NCBI GenBank assembly: GCA_028829895.1
Contig: CM054182.1
Span: 57,024,879 to 57,088,878 of the forward strand
Source of the DNA: Sinotaia quadrata
Taxonomy: Eukaryota > Mollusca > Gastropoda > Architaenioglossa > Viviparidae
Reading direction: 5' to 3'
DNA length: 64,000 nucleotides
The notes beneath the pieces are model-generated. The model made no database searches. It saw nothing but the letters and a program-made list of their open reading frames with translations, and was not told the DNA's origin. Positions within the stretch are counted from its first letter, which is position 1. Each line of letters begins with the position of its first letter. Both the position numbers and the translations under genes were made by a program. Below, piece after piece: positions 38,181 through 51,469 of the stretch.

Positions 38181-39854
38181 AATACTAGTACTATGCTAAG
38201 TGGTGTAAAGAGTGTAAGTCGTGCCTCATTCAGACTCTCATTGACTTTAGTTTGTTTTACATGCAGTAAGCTCAGCTGATAGCCTACCGACAAGCTGCAA
38301 GTCCTTGCCTGATCTCTAAGACACATTAAAATCCGCTGGCCCTGACACAATGTGAAGTACTAGTTGCAGCCATAAACTATATTTGCAACAAACATTTTCA
38401 GCTTTCATTCGTATTTCACTTTACAGTGTGTTTACTGTTTTGTTAGTGCATGTACATCCCTCCGTCCCTCCAAAACACCACCACTCCCCACACCCGCGTT
38501 GAAGTTTACTCTGGTTCGTGTCATATCTCGGGTGCTCTTGGTAGTCTTAACAATCAACATCTTTCGCTGGCCAATTCTAAAAAAAATAATGAAAAATAAT
38601 GAAAACATTGTGCGTGAATTGAATACGGCTTTTAAAATGATGCGGGTCTAACTGGCATTCAAACTTAACTATCGCTCTGAGCTGCTTTCTTAAACTATTA
38701 CTAACTTAGAGTTAATGTTTATCTGATTTGGATTGACGGTTTCGGAGTTTCACTATATATATATTTAATAGACCTGACTGTTTAATGTCCTTAGCTAAAA
38801 CCTGAGATGTCGGATGACGATGACTTAATTTAACAGGGATTCACGGAATCTTTACACATAAAGTGTAGGCATCACTCTAATCAGCAATATTTGTCAGTAG
38901 TAGGAATTATAATGCTGATACGGTGCATAACTCTGCCGGAGAGATCGTGAAACAGAACTCCGAAAGCCTGCACGTGGTGTGAAAATTTCAAAGCCGCAGT
39001 CTATAAACTTTGTCTTGAAGAAGTAGGTCTGTTGACCGTACCTCTTTACTCTGTCGCTAGACTTACCGCACTATTTGAGCGCTCTGAAAATCCTTAAGTT
39101 CTTAACAATGACCCTTAAAATCTTGAGCAGAAAATGGGTGAGATTTCTCATGTCCAAATTTTTCCCCCCGAGAAGCTTGTTATATTGATACATCCTCAAG
39201 TGCATAGAATTCAAGATAGAAAGTAGAGGAATTCGAGATAGAAAAAAATGAATGCTAACAAATAAATGGACGTTGTCAAGAACAGACTGAATGGAAGGGA
39301 GAATGATCTTTTAAAAAAATAGATAGATAGATCTGGACCGTGTGTGTGAGACAGAGAAAGAAAGCCTCAGCAAGTACTGTGCCCTGTTTTCATTAATAAC
39401 GACGTGCCTATAGACGGGTAACTGCGAGTGGCGGCACATGAACACCCCTAGGCAAGTTCACTATAAACTTGCCAGGGTTGTGGCTTTGCCCAATTGCCTC
39501 CTGTCGTGTTTACAAGCAAATCTGACATGTATCTGTTTTTCTAAGTCTGTGTCGGCGATTCTCGAGTGTCAATGCCTCGGCTGGAGAGGAATGACTGTTC
39601 CGCGGGTTCTTTGCGTCAGAGGAATGCCAGACCCCAGCTTCCCTGTTAAAATAAAGGCTTAAAGTAAGATTTAGGCAGGTTTAAAAATACACTGCGTAAT
39701 GCACATCATTGTAAGCATATTTGTTCACTTGAGATACTTCTCTCCCGTTTTTTTTTTTTTTTAACTAGACGAAAATAATGACGTTTCCTGTCGCAGTATA
39801 AAGCGTGCTCGGGTTAAGTAGGTCACGTGATCACGAGTTACTTAACTTCTCGCT
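38181..39854. other. Non-coding stretch
   Basis: No gene recognised. An ORF at 39438-39662 (74 codons, several Cys) has no identifiable domain or splice frame and is not called. Confidence 0.5.
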
Positions 39855-39935
39855 TCTAAGTGGTCGCTTCGACGCGACGATCGCACATGGCCTGCCCGTC
39901 ATTTTCGGGTTCGAATCAGTGCTTTCCTTTTTAGT
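39855..39935 (+). mobile_element. tRNA-derived SINE-like head
   Basis: Contains taagtggtcgc (box-A-like) and, about 45 bp later, gggttcgaatc, a close match to the pol III box B consensus GGTTCGANTCC, separated by a gcacatggcctgcc segment typical of tRNA-like SINE heads. No clear cloverleaf, tail or target duplication was found, so it is not called a functional tRNA. Confidence 0.4.
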
Positions 39936-41082
39936 CTGCAGTGACGCAAGCGACTAATCTGTCTGACAGTAAGAGAATTAAAATGTTGAATCGGCATACG
40001 CTGTGTCGATTAAACAGGCATTGCGAATAAAAACCTGACGGGAAAACATATCCTGCCAATCATAAATAATGCGACACACGCTGCCAACCCCCTACCAGAA
40101 TCTGCTCTCCACCCCACCCCTCTTTTACCCTCTTTACATCTATACGCGCACTGTGCTGTACGCAGACATAAATTATATTCTTAGCTTCAAGTCACGGCGG
40201 TATGAATGCGCATATTATCTGTTAAGATTGAGTAGATTACAGAGCACGAACATTTGTCACTTTTTTTTTCTCTCTTTCTCTTCGTCCTGGTCACCCATCC
40301 CAACCGTCAGGCCAACCACCATCCCCACCCATTCAATGACGTTTGTGAGTTATCCCTGGTTCATTTTTCACAAAGACAATTCCTGCACTTATCATTCAGG
40401 ATATATATAATTTGTTTCTTATAATCTACGACCTAAGTTTTAATTTTTAATGTAATATTACCTTTGCACTAATTTATTAGTGAAATACAATTTTATAACA
40501 GTTTTCAATGGTAGGAAGAGGGGTAGGAAGTCGCTTTACACACACAAAAAATATTTCTCTTCTTCTAAATTTACGTCTTAAACTGTGTGCACTTTGTAAT
40601 AATGCAGTTTATTTACTCCGCCACTGACAATAATTCTTATGTCTGAGAACTGTTTAGTAAAGTACACGAAAAAAAGAAGCTTAAGAGTTCTTTCAGTCTT
40701 GAGTGGATTCATGAGAAAAACAGACTTTCGTACAATGGAAAAACCACAATGTGTGAGAATTATGACATAAGCATAGATATTTTCGCAAGGGCTTCGACCT
40801 GACATGATCAAAACGCCCATACAGATTGAATTCCTTTGATGACTATAACTTAAAGATAATCATGATAATAATTAATGTTCAAAACCCGATTAATGTAGAG
40901 TTGTTTTACTTTGATTTGTCTTGATGGTTCTTTATTTGTTGAGCTGATATATTATCTCGAGTGTTGTTTATTTTCATTGATTCAGTTTTGATACATAAAC
41001 AGTTTTCTACACGTAGATAATTATATCAATTTCAATTGATCAAATTGTAAAGAAATTAGAATATCTCTAATGGAATTAGAAA
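39936..41082. other. Non-coding stretch
   Basis: No gene recognised. ORFs at 40069-40410 (plus) and 40578-40820 (minus) have no domain support. Confidence 0.5.
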
Positions 41083-41300
41083 ACCCTCAGAAGAATTTTT
41101 GAAAGCCCTCAGAAGAATTTTTGAAAGCCCTCAGGGAATTAGTTTACCCTTCAAGAAATTACAATTACATCCTTTTCTAATAGATCAGGGAACTACTTCA
41201 CCCTTCAAGAAATTACAATTACGTCCCTTTCTAATAGACTAGGGAACTACTTTACCCTTCAAGAAATTACAATTACGTCCCTTTTTAATAGATCAGTTCA
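41083..41300. repeat. Two adjoining short tandem repeats
   Basis: A 22-bp unit (agaatttttgaaagccctc) occurs two to three times, followed by three copies of a 56-58 bp unit (aytacttyacccttcaagaa, attacaattacrtcc, ctaataga). Confidence 0.9.
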
Positions 41301-42369
41301 GTCTGAGTCAAAGTGATGCCTATTTCCTTTTTTTAAAAAAAAAAAACAAAATCAACCAATCAATTCAAATAACGTGGCTCTACAAGACAACAGACATTTT
41401 GTAATAATAAATGTTTTTGTTATAAAAGTACCTTTATCTTTAAACAAGCACTTTAAAAGATACAGTACATCGCAAAAGCTTCTCCTTTATAAATGCATTT
41501 GTTGGTAAAGCAACTTATTTATCATGTCCCTTAGTCGTCGCTTATCGACAATAATGTTTCATTAAGTATACTTTTGCAAATTGTGCCTGATATGTTAACG
41601 TTGATGTAAATGAATAAATTAAAATCATTGTATTGTACAGTTAATAGCCTAATCTTCAAAGAACACAGTGCTTAATCAACGGATAAAACTAGTTTAATAG
41701 CTCAATGCGAATATGACTCTAAACTGTTGCAATTTCGGCACTGCAGAAACATTTAAGCTCGACAGAAGACATTGGAAGAAGAATAAAGGGCGAATAACTT
41801 TGTGACCACCGTACACCATTGAGGTTTTTCAGAATGTTAGTTTTCGATTTTGAATATTTATTCTGATTGCAGCAAAGAACTGAGTTAAGTTTGGATTGTG
41901 ATTTTTATGAATGTAAGTAGGTGCTCATATCCATAGAGAGATGACGTATGTAAGGTGCATACTATTTCTAGTTATTTATAGACGACTACCTTGCAACGTC
42001 ATTATGACGGAAGCATGGGGCGTCTTTTTGTGAGTTGGTTTTCAGTAATTCTTATTTCTCGAAGGCTACTGTGTGAATTAATTATTCATTATTAGATCTT
42101 AAAGATGAATGTGGTATATGTCTCTCTCTTTGATAAAGTAAGCATATTGCACAGTACTTGTAGTAATAATTAATTAACCTAAAAGTAAGAAGAGCAAATG
42201 AAAAAGAATAATAAAAAAAAAGAATTATTTAATAAATAAAATTTAAAAAGAAAGGCAACAACATCAACAACCACATGCGAAACTGCTATTCGTATCGACA
42301 ATAAAACGCATTAAAGAAGAGTTTTCAAAACGGGTAGGCATATAAAAGTGAGTGTAATTACGTGAAATG
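41301..42369. other. AT-rich non-coding stretch
   Basis: Nothing recognised on either strand. Confidence 0.55.
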
Positions 42370-42680
42370 ACTGACTGCGTTACAGTAATTTAAGCTGTCA
42401 TCGACTGCATTACAGTAATTTAAGATTAGTCACCGACTGCGTTGAGTCACCGACTGAGTGAAAGAATAATAGAATTACGCTAAATCACCGTCTTCACGCC
42501 AATCACCGTCTTCGAGATACAATAATAGAATTACGCCATGTCACCGTCTGCTATGGCAGAATAAAGAAAGTGCGCCAAGTCACCGACAGCGTGACAGATA
42601 ATAGAAGTGTGTTTAGTTACCGACAGCGTGACAGATAATATAATTGTGTCTAGTTCACCGACTGCGTAACAGAATAAAAT
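42370..42680. repeat. Degenerate about 35-40 bp tandem repeat, about 8 copies
   Basis: Diverged copies of agtcaccgactgcgtgacag and aataatagaattacgc. Probably an old array. Confidence 0.85.
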
Positions 42681-43074
42681 CTTTTCCTCAAGCACACACG
42701 AATAAAGCCTTCTTGTTTGAAGCATTGCTTTGGAGTTTCAAGAGCGAATTCTTTATAAATCCATCCAAAAGTTATTTGCGATGCGGGTTATCTCCACATC
42801 GCCGTGTAGGTGTCATTTAATACCAGAGGTTGTTTATTTGTAGACCCGATAACATGTTTCCAACTCTCGGCCTGCCCCGTCCTCCAGGTACCCTTTCGCC
42901 CACCATGCTCCCCTACCCATCTACAAACCCATCAACCGGCTTTTTCGTGACGTAGAATTTCACACACTTTTGCATTGCTTTAAAAACACTTTGATAGTCC
43001 CTACTGCAAGTCGTTAAGAGTGGAATGGTGAGAGGTATGTTAGCTATTTGTGAGATAAAAACATTTCATTCATT

Positions 43075-43400
43075 AGCATAAAGTTCATAAGAACTCTATC
43101 AGTCGATCACTAAATGACATAAAGATCATTAGAACTATATCAGTCGATAACTAAATAACAAGATCATTAGAACTCTATCAGTCGATCACTAAATGACATA
43201 AAGATCATAAGAACTCTATCAGTCGATCACTAAATGAAATAAAGATCATAAGAACTCTATCAGTCGATCACTAAATGAAATAAAGATCATAAGAACTCTA
43301 TCAGTCGATCACTAAATGAAATAAAGATCATAAGAACTCTATCAGTCGATAACTAAATAACAAGAAGATCATTAGAACTCTATCAGTCGATCACAAAATA
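43075..43400. repeat. About 41-bp minisatellite, 8 copies
   Basis: Unit aaagatcataagaactctat plus cagtcgatcactaaatgaaat. A second class with aactaaataacaag occurs near both ends (43148 and 43350). Confidence 0.97.
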
Positions 43401-43559
43401 CTATCAGCAAAAAGCCGATATCAGTGATGAATATTCGTCCATGACAATAACAAAACAATGGCTGATAGTGAGGAAACATTTCGATCTGGTCCTACTATAA
43501 TCATCACAATGTACAGACCTCGAGAAATAGAATTTGAAATTTGTTTGCCAAAAAGTCTC

Positions 43560-44365
43560 GTTTTATTTTCCCATTATTTGGTCTTGTTTATCTTTTCGTT
43601 TCTTCTTATATTTTGTCTTGTTTTGCATTGGTTTCGATTGTTTTGTCCTATTTTGTTTTGTTTTGAACATTCATGTTTTGTCGTGTTTCATTTTGTTTTA
43701 TCTTGATATGTCTGATCTTGTCCTGTTTAATCTTATTTGGTTATCTTATTCTTTCTTTTTTTGTGTTACCTTGCCTTTTTTATCATTTTGTTTTATCTGG
43801 TTTTGCTTTATTGAATCATGTTTTGTTTTGTCTTATCTTTCATGCTTTAATTTGTGTTGATTGTATTTTATCTTGTGTTGTTTTATTGAATGATGTTCTG
43901 TTTTGTCTTGTCTTGCTTTAATTTGTGTTGATTGTATTTTATCTTGTGTTTTTTTTATTGAATGATGTTCTGTATTGTCTTGTCTTGCTTTAATTTGTGT
44001 TGATTGTATTTTATCTTGTGTTGTTTTATTGAATGATGTTCTGTTTTGTCTTGTCTTGCTTTAATTTGTGTTGATTGAATTTTATCTTGTGTTTTTTTTT
44101 ATTGAATGATGTTCTGTTTTGTCTTGTTTTGCTTTAATTTGTGTTGATTGTATTTTATCTTGTGTTTTTTTATTGAATGATGTTCTGTTTTGTCTTGTTT
44201 TGCTTTAATTTGTGTTGATTGTATTTTATCTTGTGTTGTTTTATAGAATGATGTTCTGTTTTGTCTTGTCTTGCTTTAATTTGTGTTGATTGTATTTTAT
44301 CTTGTGTTGTTTTATTGAATGATGTTCTGTTTTGTCTTGTCTTGCTTTAATTTGTGTTGATAGTA
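43560..44365. repeat. T/G-rich region expanding into a 71-bp minisatellite, about 7-8 copies
   Basis: 43560-43830 is low-complexity ttttgtcttg sequence. From about 43830 a regular unit appears: gaatgatgttctgttttgtc, ttgtcttgctttaatttgtg, ttgattgtattttatcttgt. The ORFs here are low-complexity artefacts. Confidence 0.95.
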
Positions 44366-45448
44366 TTTTATCTTATCTTAGTTTATCATGTTGGATTGTC
44401 TCATATGTAATCTTTCATAGCGTGCATGATTTCTGTTATCCCTCCACAACATTTGTATATTCCCGTTTTACTTGTGTTATGTCTTGTCTTGTTACTGTGT
44501 CTTGTTATTTACCCTGTTGTTGTAAGGGTTGCCTCACCTTTTTTGTTTCTTACCTTATTTTATGTAGTCTCTTAAATTATCCTGACACATTTTAAATCAT
44601 ACTTGTATTAGTTACATTCTATCTCTCTCGCTCTCTGTGTCTCTCTGTTTATCTGTCTATCTATCTGTGTGACTCACCAAACTTTCATCCACCCATTCAT
44701 CCATCGATTACCTGTCCTTCTTCTCATCCGTTGTTTTATGTACTGACATACATCTTTATTTATTCATCAATTAGTGCAATTCATTTACCGTCCACATGTT
44801 ACTACATATATTTTTAATGTTATCACAAATTTCTTGAATGAATTGCAATAAAAAGAAAACTATTTTACGTTCCAGCTTTGCTTCCTATAATATAGAGTAT
44901 AGAGTTACTGAAGAGTTACTGAAGGGCAATAGTGGTAGTAAGGTGAACGTCTTCGTAAAATTATACAAGAAACTACGAGCAAGCAAGCTCTCGTAAACGG
45001 AAGTTTCGATGCTTCACGACAAGTATTCAGCAGACGACACTTTCAACACTATGTTTTATTCTTTTAAAAATCATAAAACAAATCTGCAGGTTATCTGCAA
45101 ATGCCGAGTGTTATACACTGCACAAATTCTCTCGTTGCTCTAGTGCCTAGAGTTTCATTCTTAAATTCTTTCGCGCTCCTGGTAGTTAGAACTGTCTTTT
45201 TATTTTAAAATTTAAATTAAAAACCGTCTCTCTTTTCTAAGGTTTCAATTTCCATGTGTCATTTATTTATTGTCTTTTCTAACCTCGGTTATTAAAACTG
45301 TCACCCAGCCTTTCAGTACCATATACCAGGTACCACATTTGGCACAGAATTTCAGGATGGCGTAACAGTTTATAATTTAAATTTTTATCTTTACGGCTGC
45401 AGTTACATGAAAGCTATTTAACAATAAAATCGAAGCATTTTCAATATT
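44366..45448. other. Non-coding stretch
   Basis: No gene recognised; a short CT/CTGT microsatellite lies near 44622-44670. Confidence 0.55.
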
Positions 45449-45560
45449 TTCCTGTTGTCTATTAGAGATACATTTTCAATATTTTCCTGTTGTCTATTAG
45501 AGATACATTTTCCATATTTTCCTGTTGTCTATTTTCCTGTTGTCTATTAGAGATACATTC
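45449..45560. repeat. 35-bp minisatellite, 3 copies
   Basis: Unit cattttcaatattttcctgt plus tgtctattagagata; the last copy has an internal 15-bp duplication of ttttcctgttgtcta. Confidence 0.95.
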
Positions 45561-46074
45561 ATTGAGAATAAAGTACTCTATGGAAGAGTTTTTAAAAAGT
45601 CCAACAACAAAACTTTTGGACTGTAGCTATGTAGTGATAGTTAGAATACAATGCTGGAATTAATTACAATTAGCTGTTTAACAAAACCTGCAGAAATTGT
45701 AACCAAAAATATTATTTTAGCATGAAAAGGTTGACTGTAATTAAATTAAGATATTTAGAATAATAAAAGTTGGTTTATAATTTATAATTATATTTAGCAT
45801 AAAGGTAAATTGTAACCAAGCGGAGGGTTTGAAAGCATAAATTACAAAACTAAAAAAAACCTAGATTTTAACTTGAAACATTTAGCACAAAATAATACTA
45901 AAATATAACTACTAGAGATATTAATAAAATATATAGTAATTCTGGAATATAATTTAATTGGGATATTTAATATAAAATTCTGGAGTGCCATTTAATTGAG
46001 ATTTAACATACATTTCTAGAATGTGACTTAGTAGAAGTACTTCGCCCATGGTTTGGAAATTTAACTAAATATAT

Positions 46075-46165
46075 ACATTTAGAATACATTTCCTGTAAAT
46101 TAACGACATCGAAATATATACATTTAGCATACATTTCCTGTAAATTAACGACATCGAAATATTTA
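46075..46165. repeat. 46-48 bp direct duplication, 2 copies
   Basis: Block tatacatttagmatacattt, cctgtaaattaacgacatcg is repeated once. Confidence 0.95.
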
Positions 46166-46227
46166 GCAAACTGTATATGCACTATAAATGTATTAGTAAA
46201 TACTGATATTTAGCGTAGCATTCACGA

Positions 46228-47140
46228 ATGCAACCAAAGAGGGATATTAACATAGTATTCTCCAATGTCAATAAAATTAGGGATATTAACATATTATTCT
46301 CCAATGTCATTAAAAATAGGGATATTAACATATTCTTCTCCAATGTCATTAAAAATAGGGATATTAACATATTATTCCCCAATGTCATTAAAAATAGGGA
46401 TATTAACATATTATTCTCCAATGTCATTAAAAATAGGGATATTAACATATTATTCTCCAATGTCATTAAAAATAGTGATATTAACATATTCATTAAAAAT
46501 AGGGATATTAACATATTTTTCTCCAATGTCATTAAAAATAGGGATTTTAATATATTATTCTCCAATGTCATTAAAAATTGGGATATTAACATATTATTCT
46601 CTAATGTCATTAAAAATAGGGATATTAACATATTATTCTCCAATGTCATTAAAAATAGGGATTTTAACATATTATTCTCCAATGTCATTATAAATTGGGA
46701 TATTAACATAGTATTATCCAATGTCATTAAAAATAGGGATATTAACATAGTATTCTCCAATGTAATTAAAAATAGGGATTTTAACATATTATTCTCCAAT
46801 GTCATTAAAAATAGGGATATTAACATAGTATTCTCCAATGTCATTAAAAATAGGGATTTTAACATATTATTCTCCAATGTCATTAAAAATTGGGATATTA
46901 ACATAGTATTCTCCAATGTCATTAAAAATTGGGATATTAACATAGTATTCTCCAATGTCATTAAAAATTGGGATATTAACATAGTATTCTCCAATGTCAT
47001 TAAAAATAGGGATTTTAACATATTATTCTCCAATGTCATTAAAAATAGGGATATTAACATAATATTTTTCACTGCAATTAAAAATATGGATATCACATAA
47101 TATTCTACAATTCTGCACTGTAATTAAAAATAGGGATATT
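46228..47140. repeat. 39-bp minisatellite, about 23-24 copies (largest array in the window)
   Basis: Unit aaaaatagggatattaacat plus attattctccaatgtcatt. Point variants (gatttt for gatatt, attggg for ataggg, atagta for atatta) recur in blocks. One unit near 46485 is truncated. Because 39 bp is 13 codons and the unit lacks stops in several frames, both strands carry roughly 300-codon ORFs; neither has a plausible protein character. Confidence 0.98.
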
Positions 47141-48595
47141 CTGCGTACAGTTCTAAAAAGTAACAAAATCGAAACTTGTAGCGTTGAAAGTTAAAGCATA
47201 CGATAAGAGAGGTATTTGGTTCAGAATGGTGGACTAATTAAAGACAGATATTTATCATACATTTTCTCAGTATAATCAGAGATATAAACTTTATTGTCTG
47301 CACCTTTATACACACAAACACGCACATAAATGTTTAATGTTGGAATATAACTAAATGTAAATTCTTAGCATAATGAACACTGGAACGAAAATTAGCAGAG
47401 ATATGATTTTCAAGATGCAATGCTGACCAAGATTGGATAACTCTTCCTTTCGGTTTATGTTTTAACAAGCAAATCCGATTATTACTCTTTGAAGTATTCT
47501 TTAATATCATCGCACATCCGAGCGAATAAGGTGATGGAGAATAACGTACTTTTAAGAAGTGTTATTCTACAATAGTTCTTTTTAATCCATAGTTACTACC
47601 TATATTCTAGATGTACGTAGACACTTTATTAAAGAGATATTACGAGAAATAGTGGAGGATTAAATTTTATTAGGACAAATTATTCAACACTCATTTATCA
47701 AAATATAGTACGCAAAGTGGAACTCTTTATTGTGCGGAGGGGGGGGGGATTTTCCAGTACTCTGGAAAACAGTAGGTGCACGAGTGATGTGACAGTTATT
47801 AGGCCACTATTTATACGCATTTGTACAATATTAGCAGACGACTGACTCAAAGAGTCATCGACTTCTGCAGTAAAAGTTACTGGTCAGTTCAGAGTGGAAA
47901 GTTCTCATTTTGTCTCATCCTGGCCATTGGAGTTTATCGATTCCACGGCAAACAGCGATAAATGAAAAAAGTAAGATGGCGGTATTTATCAAAAGTAAAA
48001 CAACTTTTAAAAATCCATTTGCTATTGTAATATAATCGTTTAACAAAGAAAGTGTCTTTTAAAAGAATAACTGTTGGAACCTGCCGTAACCATGTTTCCA
48101 AATCTCTCTATTTTCACTTGGACTCGAACACAAATACAACAAAACCCAAAAAATAAGAAAGAATAAAACCAAAAACAGTAAAACGAAAAGCAAGAAACAA
48201 ACACTAACAGCGACAACTAATATGAATTAATATCATTGCGCTATATGAATTTCACGCCAGACTCGTGTTAGATTTTCACATGGATTGTACGTTCGCTTTC
48301 AAAAGGAGATATCCAACGTTAAATGTCGTGGGCACCTCTTAAAAAATACAACCACTGGAACTGTTTCTCAACTGAAATCTTAAAAGTGATTAAATGTGAA
48401 AGTTTGCACGCCTCTAAGCCCTAAGTCCACTACCGTCCAGATTGCTACGGACCCGCTTAATTAAGAGTAAAAAGAAAATTCTAAACAAAGTTTTTTCACA
48501 TAGACACACTGACCTTGATTTGCTTCGTACTCCAAGAAGATAGCAGCTCACTGTGTTGATGTTGATTCTTTACAGTTTTTGGAATACTTTTTTCT
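47141..48595. other. Non-coding stretch
   Basis: No gene recognised. A poly-G run lies near 47738-47747. Confidence 0.55.
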
Positions 48596-48868
48596 GTGTT
48601 CAATAGTTGTTCACACTGTTGTATTGTTACTACTGATGTGCCTGATATATTTGAGGAGGTTCGAACCACTGCTTGTAGTCTAAAGGTTTGTTCTCATGCA
48701 ATGCTACAGGCACACGATGATGCTCCAACGGAAGTGCAATTTCGTATCCCTGTAAAGGTTTTCAACTGCTCATCTCTGGTGAATATCTACAAATGGTTTT
48801 CGGAATCCAGATGTGCAAAATATAATCAGTGCAGAGACCCTTCAGCACACCAGGCCGATAACCCTTAG
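48596..48868 (+). CDS. Unidentified Cys-rich ORF, possible terminal exon or pseudogene
   Basis: An open frame of about 90 codons ends in TAG at 48866-48868. The frame stays open back to an acceptor-like gattctttacag (AG at 48573-48574), so it could be a last exon rather than start at the GTG at 48596. It holds about eight Cys and segments such as TEVQFRIPVKVFNCSSLVNI and YKWFSESRCAKYNQC, with balanced composition unlike the repeat ORFs. I do not recognise the family. It lies on the Wnt9 strand but is not Wnt sequence. Chance remains possible in a window this size. Confidence 0.25.
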   Translation: MFNSCSHCCIVTTDVPDIFEEVRTTACSLKVCSHAMLQAHDDAPTEVQFRIPVKVFNCSSLVNIYKWFSESRCAKYNQCRDPSAHQADNP

Positions 48869-49494
48869 AAGTCGTGCTTCTTATTAACTCTTTTCTCTAC
48901 ATTAATTGGCATTACACAGTGGGGTCATGGAAAGTACAATTTCCAGTATTAATGGTTCTATCAGAATAAGTTTCAGAACTCAGAGTAAGTGTTACGTGAT
49001 TTCTCACTTTATATAATTCAATAATTATTCACGACCTCTGAATCAAACGCACCATTGCATTTATTTATAACAAACATGCAAACATGGGGCGATCACTTAA
49101 AGTTTGTGTACTCTTCTTGAGCTAGGCTTTGGTTGTGACTGTCCTTACATACTTACTCAAATGCACCCACACACAAAAGGGTTTTATTTTATTTTTCACT
49201 TGTATTCATTTATAATAAAACCTATAGCAGCAACACAAACATTTTATGTATGAACATTTGTGCGCATATATATCTATGAATCTATTATTTAAGCATAATA
49301 AGTTAATTTCGGCGTTACACACATTTATTTTTGTCCTTACATTCCACTTTAAAACATCACATCACGTGTTGTTTGTCATGTAAAATGCTTACAACAGTTT
49401 GTAGATGATGATCTACTTTGTCCTTAAATATGTCAAATTGGCAACAGTACTAAACACTTCGGCCTCTTTATCAATCAGCTATTACGTATCACAC
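48869..49494. other. Non-coding stretch
   Basis: AT-rich; nothing recognised. Confidence 0.55.
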
Positions 49495-49735
49495 ACTCAT
49501 GCTAATCTCGCCGGTCTCATCTGTGCTACGTTAATCTCTCAAGACTCGTCTTATATGTTATGCTTGCTAAGCTGATCTGTTACGTCTCTTGAGTAATCTC
49601 GCTAATCTCGTCCGTACATTAATCTCGCCAGGCTCGTCTCTTTGCGAGTCTCGCTAATCTCGTCTGTACGTTAATCTCGCCAATCTCGTGTTTTGTTAAT
49701 CTCGTCTTGTTTACACCAGTTTAATCTTATTAGCC
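49495..49735. repeat. Degenerate repeat of AATCTCGCC / CTCGTCTGTACGTT
   Basis: Diverged copies of ttaatctcgccaatctcgtc at roughly 25-40 bp intervals. Confidence 0.85.
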
Positions 49736-50777
49736 TCACTAGATTAAATTTGTTCGTAGGCCCGGCGTTATTCATTTATTTATGCACAAATTGAAAGCCC
49801 CTTCAAACCATTTTCACAACGGATAGCATTCTTTTGTTACTGTTGTTAAGCAACGAAACATTTATTATGAAATCATTTTCTTTCTAGCTGCAATCGTAGC
49901 GAAATGCAAATGTATAGCTTCATGGCTTTCTCTTTACCTTAGATTATACGGTGTCCGTATGTATAATAAAATCAAAATTAAATATTGGTCACCGGGTTGG
50001 GGATGGAGGAATTAATGACACAGCATTGGCACGAGCCAAGGTCAATCGACTGCAGCCGTCTTGACGACCTAGACACCGATTAGATGTAATGCCTGGAACT
50101 GAAGATTCTCTAGGTCTCTGCAATAACTTCTTTGCTAAGCACGTGCGGATAGACAAGCCTGTATCAAGATGTAAGATAAACGTGCTTCTATCAGAATACT
50201 GAGCGACACGTCCTTGACAGACGCTCCTGGACCATGATGCAGACGTCAGAGTGATTCCCCTTTTCTTCGATTACGAAAAAGATGAGAAATCAACGAGGCG
50301 TGCTAACGTACTACAGATCATGGAGCTAAATGTCCAGCTCATACTCTTGCAGACCTAGTTGGATATTTTGATCTTGATCCTCTTTGATAGTTTTTTTCTC
50401 TTTATCTTGTCATGTTAACTGGGCCTAGAATTTTGGCAAGCAGCCTCGCGAGTCGGAAATAGAAAAAATAGTTCACTAGATCATATCTTCATGGAACATT
50501 GGTCTAAATACCCATGCAGTAGATTTTATATTGACAAACGAAGGGGGTGGGGGTGGAGGATGAAGAAATTGCACAGGGATTACAGGATGTGTGTGAGTGT
50601 GGGGGGTTGGGGTGGGAGGTAAAATATCAGTGAAGTGGTTGACTGAAGTTAATTTAATTTGTTTATAAATTATGACTCGCTTTAACAGTTACTGGAATAT
50701 TATAACATGTGTATATTATATTTTTATGACACAAATTATAACGTGAGCTTAGAATGATTACAACTTAAGTTCTCGCC
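49736..50777. other. Non-coding stretch
   Basis: No gene recognised. 49990-50360 is less AT-rich and might be decayed mobile-element sequence, but no motif supports this. G-rich runs lie near 50540-50620. Confidence 0.5.
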
Positions 50778-51125
50778 CAAGTGATGATTCTTAAGTCATT
50801 GCTCATCAGAAGTTGACAGTTAAGGCCTTGCTCATTAGAAGTTGACAAGTAGGTCTAAGTCAGTGCTCATTAAAAGTTGACAAGTAGGCCTAAGTCAGTG
50901 CTCATTAGAAATTGCTACTTAAGTCTTTGCTCATTACAAGTATTGACCTAAGGCCTTGCTCTTTAGAAGTTCATGTCGGTCTAAATATTTCCTCATCAGA
51001 AAGTCACATGAAGTCTAAGTTGTTACTCATCAGAAGTTGATATATAGATCTAAATCTTTGCTCATCAGAAGGTGATGTGCAGGCCGAAGTCTTGTTTATT
51101 CATTAGAAGTAGACTGAAAATCTCT
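50778..51125. repeat. 34-37 bp minisatellite, about 9-10 diverged copies
   Basis: Copies of gctcattagaagttgacaag plus taggtctaagtc, with many substitutions. Confidence 0.92.
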
Positions 51126-51469
51126 GCTCCTTCGCAGTTAAATTATATCCATGAAATTAAGGTCCGCTTACCTATTACTATGTGACCTATACGATATATC
51201 ATAGCCGAGTTAAATATTGTCAGATCTATTTATTAAATATGCCAAGGAATATCTTAATGCACACACGGTTAAGGTCTAGTATCATCTATAAACTGTGCCA
51301 GTTATTTGATAAACATCTGTCGTCATTATCATTGCGTTATCATCTCTCACATTACTCAAGAGCTCTGACGAATCTGGTGAGGTTAATATTCTGCAGTGGG
51401 TGCCCGGTCTTTCTATTTTCCATCAAGTCTTAATTTTTTTAATGTTTTAATGTAAATTGACTGAGACCA

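Noticed and set aside
39438..39662. 74-codon Cys-containing ORF as a possible missing Wnt exon
   Set aside because: No WNC, CKCHG or WQWGG motif and no fitting splice phase.
46182..47100. 304- and 290-codon ORFs on opposite strands
   Set aside because: Entirely produced by a stop-free 39-bp tandem unit; no start context, domain or flanking exon.
48655..48670. GGTTCGAACC as a tRNA box B
   Set aside because: A palindromic match only; no box A or cloverleaf at the right distance on either strand.
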